Of a DNA stretch of 64,000 bases, positions 26,438-34,698 are shown in pieces. The translations under genes were made by a program, and so were the position numbers. The first letter of the stretch is position 1; the number at the start of each line of letters is the position of its first letter. This DNA comes from CAYWEM01 sp964457225. Lineage in GTDB: Bacteria > Acidobacteriota > Aminicenantia > UBA2199. The notes beneath the pieces were generated by a model. The model saw only the letters and a list, made by a program, of their open reading frames with translations. It searched no databases and was not told the origin of the DNA. The stretch lies in assembly GCA_964457225.1 (NCBI GenBank), contig CAYWEM010000004.1:62001-126000 (forward strand), given 5' to 3'.

Positions 26438-27046
26438 ATGCTGTTGAGAAAAATATGCGCCGGTCTATTGCTGCTGTTTGCCGGCGCCAGTCTGTATTTC
26501 ATGCAAAGGACCGTCTCCCTGGAGCGGGAAAACCGTGAACAGGCGGTTTCCATCCGCCGCCTGGAAAAAGAAGTGAAGCAGATGAACGTCACCGCCGGCT
26601 ACTTCCGCCGGCAGGCGGAACAAAACGATTACCTGCGCTTCAGCCAGCACGTTTTCAAGATCAAGGCCCCGCTTTTTACGACCATTACCGAAACGGTTTT
26701 CCGAAAAAGCCGTGAATACGGTTTCAATCCCTACGTTATCATGGCCCTGATCAAGGTTGAAAGCAGTTTTAAGCCCTATGCCGTGTCCTCAGCCGGAGCC
26801 TACGGGCTTATGCAGGTCAATTACTCGGTCTGGAAGGACGCCCTGGAAATAGATTTCGATAAAATCTTCGATATCAACTACAACATCGATCTCGGACTGC
26901 AGATACTCAGCCATTACTACCAGGAGGCCAAGGAAGATCTGTTCCTGGCCCTGCATCGCTACAACAACGGTTATCTTTACAACAACACCGCCTACAATCA
27001 GAAAGTCATCGCCACATCTTTTTTCCGGCTGGGAGAAAACAGCTGA
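26438..27046 (+). CDS. Membrane-anchored lytic transglycosylase (SLT domain)
   Basis: A 202-aa peptidoglycan-cleaving enzyme acting in the periplasm. An N-terminal helix (residues about 5-22) and a short coiled coil (RENREQAVSIRRLEKEVKQM) precede the SLT domain. The catalytic Glu is in IMALIKVESSFKPYAVSSAG, followed by AYGLMQVN and the helix DINYNIDLGLQIL; ALHRYNNG near the end is also typical. It resembles the small MltE/Slt-like enzymes. It is followed after 37 bp by the helicase gene, which seems to have its own start signals. Confidence 0.92.
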   Translation: MLLRKICAGLLLLFAGASLYFMQRTVSLERENREQAVSIRRLEKEVKQMNVTAGYFRRQAEQNDYLRFSQHVFKIKAPLFTTITETVFRKSREYGFNPYVIMALIKVESSFKPYAVSSAGAYGLMQVNYSVWKDALEIDFDKIFDINYNIDLGLQILSHYYQEAKEDLFLALHRYNNGYLYNNTAYNQKVIATSFFRLGENS

Positions 27047-27083
27047 TCCACTGACCCCAGCCCCGCTGTGGTAAAATTGTGCC

Positions 27084-29834
27084 GTGAACAGATCCGAAAT
27101 TCTTTCCACTTTTCCGGATGAATTGCCGGTTGACGAGTTCCTGCCGGAAATCGAGCGCCTGCTGCAAAAAAACCCGGTCTTGGTCCTGAGCGCTGAAACC
27201 GGTGCCGGAAAATCAACCAGACTGCCCTTTTATTTCTGGCGCCGCAAGCTCAGGGTGGCGGTCACCCAGCCCCGGCGCCTGGCCACCCGGGCCTTGTCCC
27301 AGTTCCTGGCGGCCAGATCCGGCCGGACCTGGGGCCAGGAGATAGGCTATCAGACCGGGTTTGAATCCCGTTTCAGCACCGGAACCAGGCTTCTTTACCT
27401 GACCGACGGGGTGCAATTGCAGAAGGAAATCCGCCGACAGCAGAATTATGACCTGCTGGTACTCGACGAGATACACGAATGGAACCTGAACCAGGAAATA
27501 CTGATCGGCCTGGTCAGGAAAAACCTGGAAAGCGGCCTGCTGAATAAAAAAAGTAAAAAAGTCGTCATCATGAGCGCCACATTGCAGGGTGCTCAACTGG
27601 CCTCTTTTCTGGGCCATGCCCCCCTGATATCAGTCCCCGGCCGCAGTTTTCCGGTGGCCATGCAGCACCGCCAATCCCAGTTTCTTTTACCTGACACGGC
27701 CGCTTTGCTGGAAGAAGGGAAAAACGTGCTGGTATTCCAGCCGGGTAAACAGGAAATCGAACAATTCAAGGAAGACCTGCTGGCCCTGCTTCCTCATTCA
27801 GAAAACAAACCGGCCGTACTGCCCCTCCATTCGGAACTTTCTCTTGCTGACCAGAACAGGGTTTTCCAGCATTATCCTCAACCCAAGGCAGTCATTGCCA
27901 CGGATATCGCCCAAACCAGCCTGACTATAGACGATATCGACGTGGTGATGGATGACGGCATCAAAAAAGAACTGCGGGTCAACAACGGCATCGAGGGACT
28001 TTATCCGGTTAACATTTCTCAGGCTGAATGCCTGCAAAGGGCCGGTCGGGCCGGTCGCGTTAAAAGCGGCACCTATATCCTGTGCGCCGATCTGGCGGTC
28101 AACGACCGGGAGGCATATCCCGAGCCGGAAATCCGGCGGCTGAACCTGGAATCCGTAGTCCTGCGGATGCTAAAATGGAGTATTGACCCGCTGTCCTTCA
28201 GAACCTTTCACCGACCGAAAAAAAACCTGATCAACAACGCCCTGTATAAACTCCAGGTTTTCGGCGCCCTGGATGACCAAAACCAGGTAAGCCCGGACGG
28301 GGCACGCATGGCCGACCTGCCCCTGTCGATTCGAGCCAGCCGCCTGCTTTTGGAAGCGGAAAAAGGCGGACCGGCGGTAATCGACCAGGCTTTAAAACTG
28401 ATAGCCCTGCTGGAAAGCAGGGGCATAAGCGGACCCGATTACCAGGGAGAAAAGTTGTACAGCGGGTCTTATCGCTCTGACCTGCTCAACCAGTTGGCGC
28501 TCTGGGAAGGAGGCCGACGCTATCGAGCCCTGATTTCCCAAAAAAAAGCCGGCCTGGCCCGCATGATCTACCAGGAGCTTCAGCGTCGCCTGGAACTGAA
28601 AATCGTGAGCCGGAAGCTTTCCGTTTCCGAAAACTCCCTGCTCTTCAGGGCATTGCTTTCGGCTTTCGTTGATTCCGTTTTTCGCCGCCAGGAAGGTTTT
28701 TACTGCCGTGAAGGAGAACTCCGGGAGCTTGACCGGCATTCCATCCTGATTGAAAATCCGCCTGATCTGCTGGTCGGATTGCCTTTTGACCTGCTTATCA
28801 GGCAGCAGCGGGACTGGCCGCTGAAGACCGAGGAAAGAAAGCTGTCCCTGTTGACTTTCTGCTCGGAAATATCCTGCCGCCAGCTGGAAGAACTGAATCC
28901 TTTCAGTTTCAGCAAGCAGACCGGAATCGAAATCGAGTCCGGCCGGGTGGTCTGCCGCGATCATTACAGTTTCGGACTGGCGGAAATTGAAGTACGCTCC
29001 CGGGCGCCTCTCTGGCATGATAAGCAGGAAATGACCGAAGTGGCGGATAAAGTACTTGAATGGCTGGCCGCCAACCCGGACGGCTTCCCCCTGGCTGCAG
29101 CCGAAGCCCGGCTGCAGCCGTTTTTTTACGACGCCCTGCCCCTGCTGCCCAGGCTGAAGCTCTCTTTCAGGCAATTGGCCCGCCGCGCCTGGAAACGCAA
29201 ACTGATCAAGAGTCTGCGCAGTGATGACCTGCACCTGTTCATCCCATTTCACCCGGAATTCAAGGTGCTGACCCTGGCCGACCTGCTGCCGGCCGAAGCC
29301 GTAGCCGGACTGCGTAAAAGCGGCTGGCCGGGCAGTCTGATACTCCAGGACGAAGAAATCCCTCTGCATTACCGGGACGGCAAACCCTTCCTGCTTTGCA
29401 GCAGGGATCAACTGGCCCGGATATCCGCCTCCGACACCCTGCTGCCTACCGGCGAAAATGCCGGGCTGGAAATATCCGGGCAGTTATTTTCTTCATGGCA
29501 GGAAGCCCTCGACTGGTGTAATGAGAACCTGCGCCGGGAACTATTCGCCGCCCGCTTCCGTGATCAGCGCCCGGAAGCGGAAATGGCCGACATTGTCGAT
29601 CTTGATTTTCCCCAGGCGGTTCAAGGCGGGCCGGGATTGCACAAGACGGTTTTCGAGTTTTTTGCCGTCCCCCTGGCCCGGGAAGGATCGGTTCACCTGG
29701 TTTACTTTCTCAGCCGGGAAGAAGCCGCCGATTTTTTCCGGCAGAATGAACAAGCCTGGCAGGCCGCCTGCCGGGACTTCAAGCAGAAATCACTGGGAGA
29801 CCTTTTCCGGGCCAAGGGCTGGAAAGTCCGCTGA
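27084..29834 (+). CDS. DEAH-box RNA helicase, HrpA/HrpB family
   Basis: A 916-aa cytoplasmic ATP-dependent RNA helicase. Motif I is SAETGAGKSTRLPF, Ia TQPRRLATRAL, II DEIHEW (DEIH form), III SAT in IMSATLQGAQ, and V/VI ATDIAQTSLTID and QRAGRAGR. A winged-helix/ratchet region follows (RLNLESVVLRMLKWSIDPLSF). The C-terminal 350 residues, with LLVGLPFDLLIR and LPLLPRLKLS, fit the HrpA/HrpB C-terminal extensions only in part, so I leave the subfamily open. It starts with GTG at 27084, 6 bp after a TAAAAT box and without a ribosome-binding site. It converges with the acyl-CoA synthetase gene. Confidence 0.88.
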   Translation: MNRSEILSTFPDELPVDEFLPEIERLLQKNPVLVLSAETGAGKSTRLPFYFWRRKLRVAVTQPRRLATRALSQFLAARSGRTWGQEIGYQTGFESRFSTGTRLLYLTDGVQLQKEIRRQQNYDLLVLDEIHEWNLNQEILIGLVRKNLESGLLNKKSKKVVIMSATLQGAQLASFLGHAPLISVPGRSFPVAMQHRQSQFLLPDTAALLEEGKNVLVFQPGKQEIEQFKEDLLALLPHSENKPAVLPLHSELSLADQNRVFQHYPQPKAVIATDIAQTSLTIDDIDVVMDDGIKKELRVNNGIEGLYPVNISQAECLQRAGRAGRVKSGTYILCADLAVNDREAYPEPEIRRLNLESVVLRMLKWSIDPLSFRTFHRPKKNLINNALYKLQVFGALDDQNQVSPDGARMADLPLSIRASRLLLEAEKGGPAVIDQALKLIALLESRGISGPDYQGEKLYSGSYRSDLLNQLALWEGGRRYRALISQKKAGLARMIYQELQRRLELKIVSRKLSVSENSLLFRALLSAFVDSVFRRQEGFYCREGELRELDRHSILIENPPDLLVGLPFDLLIRQQRDWPLKTEERKLSLLTFCSEISCRQLEELNPFSFSKQTGIEIESGRVVCRDHYSFGLAEIEVRSRAPLWHDKQEMTEVADKVLEWLAANPDGFPLAAAEARLQPFFYDALPLLPRLKLSFRQLARRAWKRKLIKSLRSDDLHLFIPFHPEFKVLTLADLLPAEAVAGLRKSGWPGSLILQDEEIPLHYRDGKPFLLCSRDQLARISASDTLLPTGENAGLEISGQLFSSWQEALDWCNENLRRELFAARFRDQRPEAEMADIVDLDFPQAVQGGPGLHKTVFEFFAVPLAREGSVHLVYFLSREEAADFFRQNEQAWQAACRDFKQKSLGDLFRAKGWKVR

Positions 29835-29837
29835 AAC

Positions 29838-31895
29838 TCAGTTCTTCCTGATACTGATCCTGGCGTCCACGGCCCTTACTTCCAGGCTCGTGCCCAGCAG
29901 GGGATTCAGATCCATTTCCAGTATTTCCGGAGCCGCTTCCAGCAGTGAGGACAAGCGGAGCAGAACTTGCACGAAAGCTTCCTGGTTGATGCCTTCCCCC
30001 CCCCTTGCTCCCTTGAACAGGGGGTAACTGCGCAACGACCTGATCATGGCGTCTGCTTCCTGAGAACCAACCGGCACCAGGCAGGAAGCGGTGTCCTTGA
30101 ACACCTCGACAAATATCCCGCCCAGGCCGCACATCAACAGGTGGCCGAATCCCGGCTGTTGTTTAGCCCCGGCAAACAGTTCCCGCCCCCGGATCATCGG
30201 CTGGAGCAAAACTCCGCAGGCTTGCTTGATTTTCATCAGGCGCTTGAAGGTGTCGCGGGCGGCCTCAGCCGAATCGATGCCCAGAACCACCCCGCCGACA
30301 TCGCTTTTATGCAGGGGGCCGACAACCTTCATCACCAGGGGAAAGCTCATCCTGCTGAGTATCTCTTTCAGTTCGGCCTCGGAAGCGGCTATGTATTCGG
30401 CCACCCTGGGAATGCCGGCGGCATCCAGCAGTTTCTGTACCGTTTCCGGCGGCAGGTACCCGTCAGGAGCGCCTTCAATCAGTTTTCTTATTTCAGCCCG
30501 GTCAACCTGGACCGCTGATTCCACTTCCGCCGGACCGGGCTGACGCATGACCGCCGCCAGGGAACGGGCGAACACGACTTCGTCCTGGAAGTACAGGTTG
30601 CCCCGGGCGGCGAAAGCAGTCATTTCCTCGGCCGCGGTTTGAGTTGAGGGCAGAATCGGGAAGATCGGCTTTTTTGAGCTGAGCCGGCGCCGGTGCAAGA
30701 CTTCGTAAGCATCAAAAACCCTAAAAAGCCCGGGAGTGCCGAATATGACCGCCATTCCATCTATTTCGGGAAACTTGTCCTCCACGCTGGCAATAATCAG
30801 GTCCAATTGGGCGGCGGTTCCGGTGGCCAGGAAATCAATCGGATTGCCGGTGGATGAACCTGGAAAGAGATTTTCCCTGAGTTCATCGGCGGCCTTCCCC
30901 TTCAGCGCGGGCACCTGCAATCCTCCGGCCGAAAGAGCGTCGGTCAGCATGACCGCCGGTCCACCGGCATGAGTTATTATGGCCAGGGAAGGGCCGCTCA
31001 GGGGCGGATGCATGAAGACGGCCGCGGTGTAAACCAGGTCTTCTCGTCCCTGGCACCTGACGATGCCGGCCTTGGCGAAGAGCGCGTCCACTGCCTTGTC
31101 CGGAGTGGCCATGGCCCCGGTATGAGATGAAGCCGCCCGGCTGCCCGCTTCGGATACCCCTGCCTTGACCGCGGCCAGGCGACATCCCTTGCGCACAAGC
31201 GAAGAGGCGTGTTTCAGCAACAGATCCGGCCGGTTGATGGTTTCCATGTAAAGCAGTTTGACCGGGGAGCTTACCCCGGGTTCGTAGTTTTCATCCCAGT
31301 AGGCCAGCACTTCTTCGATGCCGGTCTGGGCGCTGTTTCCCACCGAAACCAGGTTGGCCAGCCTCAGCCCCATGGAAGCCGCTGTTTCCAGGATGAAAAC
31401 AGCAGTGGCCCCGGAACCGGAAACAAAATCTACTCCCCCGGCATCAATCGGGGCCGGAATCGAAGTGAAATTACCGTTATAGCAAGGCGTAACCACCCCG
31501 ATGCAATTCGGACCGATCAAGGTCGCCTGGTACTTATCGACCAGCTTGACCAGTTCACTTTCCAGCTTCTTCCCCTCTTTTCCGGCTTCAGCGAAACCGG
31601 CCGAAAGAACTATGAAGGCCCTGGTTTTCTTTTCCGCGGCCAAGACCTCAATTGCAGGCTTGACCAGCTGGGCCGGAATCGCGATTACCGCCAGGTCAAC
31701 CTGCGGAAGGTCATTTACCGATGCCACGCAGGGCAAACCCTGAATGTCTTTTTCCTTGGGATTCACCGCCAGGATATCACCCTTGAAATGTGAAAGCAGC
31801 AAATTCTGGATAACCTTGCCGCCGGGCTTGCTTACATCGTTGGAAGCACCAACAACCACAATGTTATTCGGGTTGAACAGTTCCGGAACTATCAT
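29838..31895 (-). CDS. NDP-forming acetate/acyl-CoA ligase, fused alpha-beta
   Basis: A 685-aa cytoplasmic enzyme that converts acyl-CoA, ADP and phosphate to acid, CoA and ATP, used in fermentative amino acid or sugar breakdown. The CoA-binding domain opens with LFNPNNIVVVGASNDVSKPG. Two succinyl-CoA-synthetase-like domains follow (IGPNCIGVVTP; SGSGATAVFI; the phosphohistidine in AASSHTGAMA near residue 262). From residue about 470 the ATP-grasp beta part follows (FPLVMKVVGPLHKSDVGGVV, LGGIFVEVFKD, MDLNPLL). The fused order matches ADP-forming acetyl-CoA synthetases. The start has AAGGAGG 5 nt upstream. It suggests fermentative energy metabolism. Confidence 0.92.
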   Translation of the reverse strand: MIVPELFNPNNIVVVGASNDVSKPGGKVIQNLLLSHFKGDILAVNPKEKDIQGLPCVASVNDLPQVDLAVIAIPAQLVKPAIEVLAAEKKTRAFIVLSAGFAEAGKEGKKLESELVKLVDKYQATLIGPNCIGVVTPCYNGNFTSIPAPIDAGGVDFVSGSGATAVFILETAASMGLRLANLVSVGNSAQTGIEEVLAYWDENYEPGVSSPVKLLYMETINRPDLLLKHASSLVRKGCRLAAVKAGVSEAGSRAASSHTGAMATPDKAVDALFAKAGIVRCQGREDLVYTAAVFMHPPLSGPSLAIITHAGGPAVMLTDALSAGGLQVPALKGKAADELRENLFPGSSTGNPIDFLATGTAAQLDLIIASVEDKFPEIDGMAVIFGTPGLFRVFDAYEVLHRRRLSSKKPIFPILPSTQTAAEEMTAFAARGNLYFQDEVVFARSLAAVMRQPGPAEVESAVQVDRAEIRKLIEGAPDGYLPPETVQKLLDAAGIPRVAEYIAASEAELKEILSRMSFPLVMKVVGPLHKSDVGGVVLGIDSAEAARDTFKRLMKIKQACGVLLQPMIRGRELFAGAKQQPGFGHLLMCGLGGIFVEVFKDTASCLVPVGSQEADAMIRSLRSYPLFKGARGGEGINQEAFVQVLLRLSSLLEAAPEILEMDLNPLLGTSLEVRAVDARISIRKN

Positions 31896-31969
31896 GAAGC
31901 CTCCTTCGAGTTTTGTTATAAATCTGTTGTCATTTTACCCAGCCGCTCTCAACCTGTCAAAGAGATTTC

Positions 31970-31997
31970 TTGACAATGAATGCCGTTTTGCTAAACT
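31970..31997 (+). promoter_or_regulatory. Promoter of the M16/S9 peptidase operon
   Basis: A perfect TTGACA (31970-31975), a 16-bp spacer and TAAACT (31992-31997, 4 of 6) lie just upstream of the preferred ATG at 32011. The expected transcription start near 32004 leaves only about 7 nt of leader. Confidence 0.6.
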
Positions 31998-32010
31998 GGA
32001 TGCAGTCATC

Positions 32011-33381
32011 ATGAGCAAAACAAGTCTGTTATCCGGGCTGACTTGCCTGTTTCTTTTGCTGGCTCCAATAATCGGCCTGGCCGCGGAAGAGCAGAACTAC
32101 GCATTTTATTCACTGGAAAACGGACTGCGGGTGATGCTGGTCCCCCAGGACCACCTGCCCCTGGTGCATATCGCATTGGCCGTGGCCAGTGGAGCCGCCG
32201 ACGATTCTGAAGAGGAATGCGGCCTGGCCCACCTCCTGGAACACGTCCTGCTCTTTCGTGGCCGGGAAGGTCGTAACATCAGCGAACTGCGCCGGGCCGG
32301 CGCGCTTTTCAACGCCCATACCGGTTTTGATGCCAGCACTTTTAACATCTCCCTGCCGATGGAAGAAATCGAATTCGGTCTTGAAGCGATGCGCCGGCTG
32401 GTTTTTCAGGAAATCGAAATCAGCGGGACCGACCTGGCCCGGGAAAAGCAGGTGATCGGCCAGGAAATCAGGCGGGCCGGGGAAGATCCTTTCAGCACCG
32501 GGATCAACCTGGTTTACCGGGAATTCTTTGCCGGCCATCCATACGGCCGGTCCCTGGCCGGAGATTGGCCGAGCCTGGAAAACATCAGTGCTGAAAGGCT
32601 GGCCGACACGCACCGGGTCCGCTATCTGGCCGGCCGCAGTTCGCTGGTGCTGACCGGCTCATTCTCCCTGCCCTCGGCCCGGGAGGCTGTTGCCAGGTAT
32701 TTCAGCGATCTTCCGGGATCGGAGATACCCGGATCAAGACCTCAACCCGCCGCTTTCGAGTTGACCAGGGGCAAGATCCGGGAAATAAGCCATGAAATGG
32801 ATCTGAACCAGGCTTACCTGTTTATCGCCTTTCCCGCTCCGGCCTACAACCATCCAAGCCAGCCGCTGTTCACCCTGCTCAACCAGATTGTCGGCCACGG
32901 TATCCAGCCGCTGTTGTTTTCCGCCCTGAGCGGCCGACGCAACCTGGCCTACAGTCTCAATTCAAACTATCACGCCTTGCAGACCGGAGGCCTGCTGATA
33001 ATCATCCTGACTCTCGAACCGGAAAACATCGGAGCCGCCGGAAGGGCGGTGGACGGCTTCATGCGCCGCCTGCACCAGGCATCGTTTTCTCCGGATGATT
33101 ACAGCGGTGAAGAACGCTTCTACGTGCTGGATCACCTGCAGGGAGCCCGCAACCAGATTTTATTCCAGGTCTTGCAGTCCCGGGAAAACGGCTTGAACCT
33201 GGCCCGCGGCCTGGCTTCCCACCTGGCTCTGGCCCGGGATGAGCGGGATGATTTTCTGGACATTTTAAACGGCGCCAATTCAAGCAGGTTGCGCCGGGCG
33301 GCTTCCGAATTTCTGGCTCGTGGTGCCGTGGTCATGGTCAGCCTCCTGCCGCAAAATAACAGAACCTCCGAAAAGAAATGA
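32011..33381 (+). CDS. M16 family zinc metallopeptidase (active subunit)
   Basis: An exported 456-aa peptidase of the pitrilysin/M16 family. The signal peptide (residues about 5-25, ending GLAAEE) precedes the inverted zinc motif HLLEH in CGLAHLLEHVLLFRG, near residues 70-84. The distal Glu should lie in the helix DLAREKQVIGQEIRRAGEDP. A second, inactive-type half follows (DLNQAYLFIAFPAPAYNHPS). The frame is open much further upstream, inside the divergent synthetase gene, but ATG 32011 gives the signal peptide and sits just behind a promoter. It overlaps the next M16 gene by 4 bp. Confidence 0.9.
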   Translation: MSKTSLLSGLTCLFLLLAPIIGLAAEEQNYAFYSLENGLRVMLVPQDHLPLVHIALAVASGAADDSEEECGLAHLLEHVLLFRGREGRNISELRRAGALFNAHTGFDASTFNISLPMEEIEFGLEAMRRLVFQEIEISGTDLAREKQVIGQEIRRAGEDPFSTGINLVYREFFAGHPYGRSLAGDWPSLENISAERLADTHRVRYLAGRSSLVLTGSFSLPSAREAVARYFSDLPGSEIPGSRPQPAAFELTRGKIREISHEMDLNQAYLFIAFPAPAYNHPSQPLFTLLNQIVGHGIQPLLFSALSGRRNLAYSLNSNYHALQTGGLLIIILTLEPENIGAAGRAVDGFMRRLHQASFSPDDYSGEERFYVLDHLQGARNQILFQVLQSRENGLNLARGLASHLALARDERDDFLDILNGANSSRLRRAASEFLARGAVVMVSLLPQNNRTSEKK

Positions 33382-34697
33382 ATTTCAGGATTTTCACTTC
33401 AATTTCGACCTGCCTGACTTTGTTGATCGTCACTTCCGGCCTGCCGGCGGCCGCGGCCCGGGAGAAACCGCTGCGCAAAGTACTGGAAAACGGTCTTACC
33501 CTGATAGTTCACCAGGATACCAGGGTGCCGATGACCGCCCTGCACCTAATACTGCGCACCGACGGCGGCCGGGAAGAAAACCGCCCGGCCGGCCTGCCTT
33601 TCCTGACCACCAGGCTGGCCGCCGAGATAACCGATCAAAACAGTCTGCGGCAACTGCTGATCCAGGCCACCCGCCTGCAGGCCCTGCCGGGCGAGGATTT
33701 AAACCATATCGTGGTGCAGACTCTGACCACAAATACAGGATCGGCGCTGGCCATCATCAGTGAACTGCTGAAAAAACCGGTTTTCTCAAACCTCCGAATC
33801 AACCACCTGTTGGAACAGATGAAAAACCAGCAACAGGTTGCAGCCGAAGATTTTCGTTACCAGGCTTACCGCAGCCACCTGGAGGTTCTCCTGCCGCATA
33901 GCTTCCTGAATAAGCCCCCGCTGGGCACTGCTGAAAGCAGGAACCGGATAAAACCCAGGCAGGTCAGCGCTTTCCATGCCGAACTGCTGCGCGGCGGCAA
34001 TATCTTCATAGCCGCTGTTTCAGATCTTCCGCCTGGTGAAATGGCTGCTCTTCTGGAAAAGCACTTCGGGTCACTGGCTCCTGGTTCCTTTCCGGATCCC
34101 CCGCCCTGGAATCCGGTCGAAGAAGCGCCTGAAACACTGCTGACTCAGGGACAGGAGCAGTCATTCGTATCTCTGGCCCTGCCTCTGCCCCTCGGTTCAA
34201 CCCGGGATTTCGCACTGGGACTCGTTCTGGAAGCCCTGCTGGGCGGCGGACCCGGTTCCATGCTCTGGCCCCTGCGCCAGGAAGCAGGACTGGCCTACGA
34301 CGTTCAGGCCAGGTTCAGCCCGCTGGACGGCGGCGGCCTGCTCAGTATCCAGGTGGAATGTACTGACGATGGCCGCGATCAAGTAATTGAAGGCATGAAC
34401 GAAATCATGTCCAGGCTTCACCTGGGACAAGTAAATGGGCCTGAACTGGACATGGCCCGGGTCAATGCCCGGGCCAATTGGCTGCGCCGCAACGAGGAAC
34501 GCGCTGAATATGCCAGGAATCTTGCCCTGTTCAGCGCCCTGCGATTCGACACTGATCCGATTGAGCTGGAAAAGATACTGGCCGAACTGCCGAATGAACA
34601 GGTTCTGGAGGCCGCCCGCAGTCAGTTTGATCCCCGGCGGATCTCCCGAGTGATCATCAGGCCGCGGCCTGGCCCTCAACAGGCCGATGGAGGCTGA
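33378..34697 (+). CDS. M16 family peptidase-like protein lacking the zinc motif
   Basis: A second exported M16 homologue (439 aa; signal peptide about 1-27, GLPAAAA). It keeps the fold signatures LRKVLENGLTLIVHQDTRVP and QEAGLAYDVQARFSPLDGGG. Where the active partner has HLLEH, it reads PAGLPFLTTRLAAE, so no zinc site is present. Such pairs of one catalytic and one inactive subunit are known for heterodimeric M16 peptidases. The ATGA overlap with the active gene supports formation of one enzyme. Its last codons overlap the ribosome-binding site of the S9 gene. Confidence 0.88.
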   Translation: MNFRIFTSISTCLTLLIVTSGLPAAAAREKPLRKVLENGLTLIVHQDTRVPMTALHLILRTDGGREENRPAGLPFLTTRLAAEITDQNSLRQLLIQATRLQALPGEDLNHIVVQTLTTNTGSALAIISELLKKPVFSNLRINHLLEQMKNQQQVAAEDFRYQAYRSHLEVLLPHSFLNKPPLGTAESRNRIKPRQVSAFHAELLRGGNIFIAAVSDLPPGEMAALLEKHFGSLAPGSFPDPPPWNPVEEAPETLLTQGQEQSFVSLALPLPLGSTRDFALGLVLEALLGGGPGSMLWPLRQEAGLAYDVQARFSPLDGGGLLSIQVECTDDGRDQVIEGMNEIMSRLHLGQVNGPELDMARVNARANWLRRNEERAEYARNLALFSALRFDTDPIELEKILAELPNEQVLEAARSQFDPRRISRVIIRPRPGPQQADGG

Positions 34698-34698
34698 A

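Noticed and set aside
28392..29411. A 339-codon minus-strand frame opposite the helicase gene
   Set aside because: Same reason: it mirrors codon bias of the helicase gene and shows no domain.
31744..32010. Extended N-terminus of the first M16 peptidase into the divergent synthetase gene
   Set aside because: ATG 32011 gives a proper signal peptide and lies just behind a promoter; the extension overlaps the start of the opposite gene.
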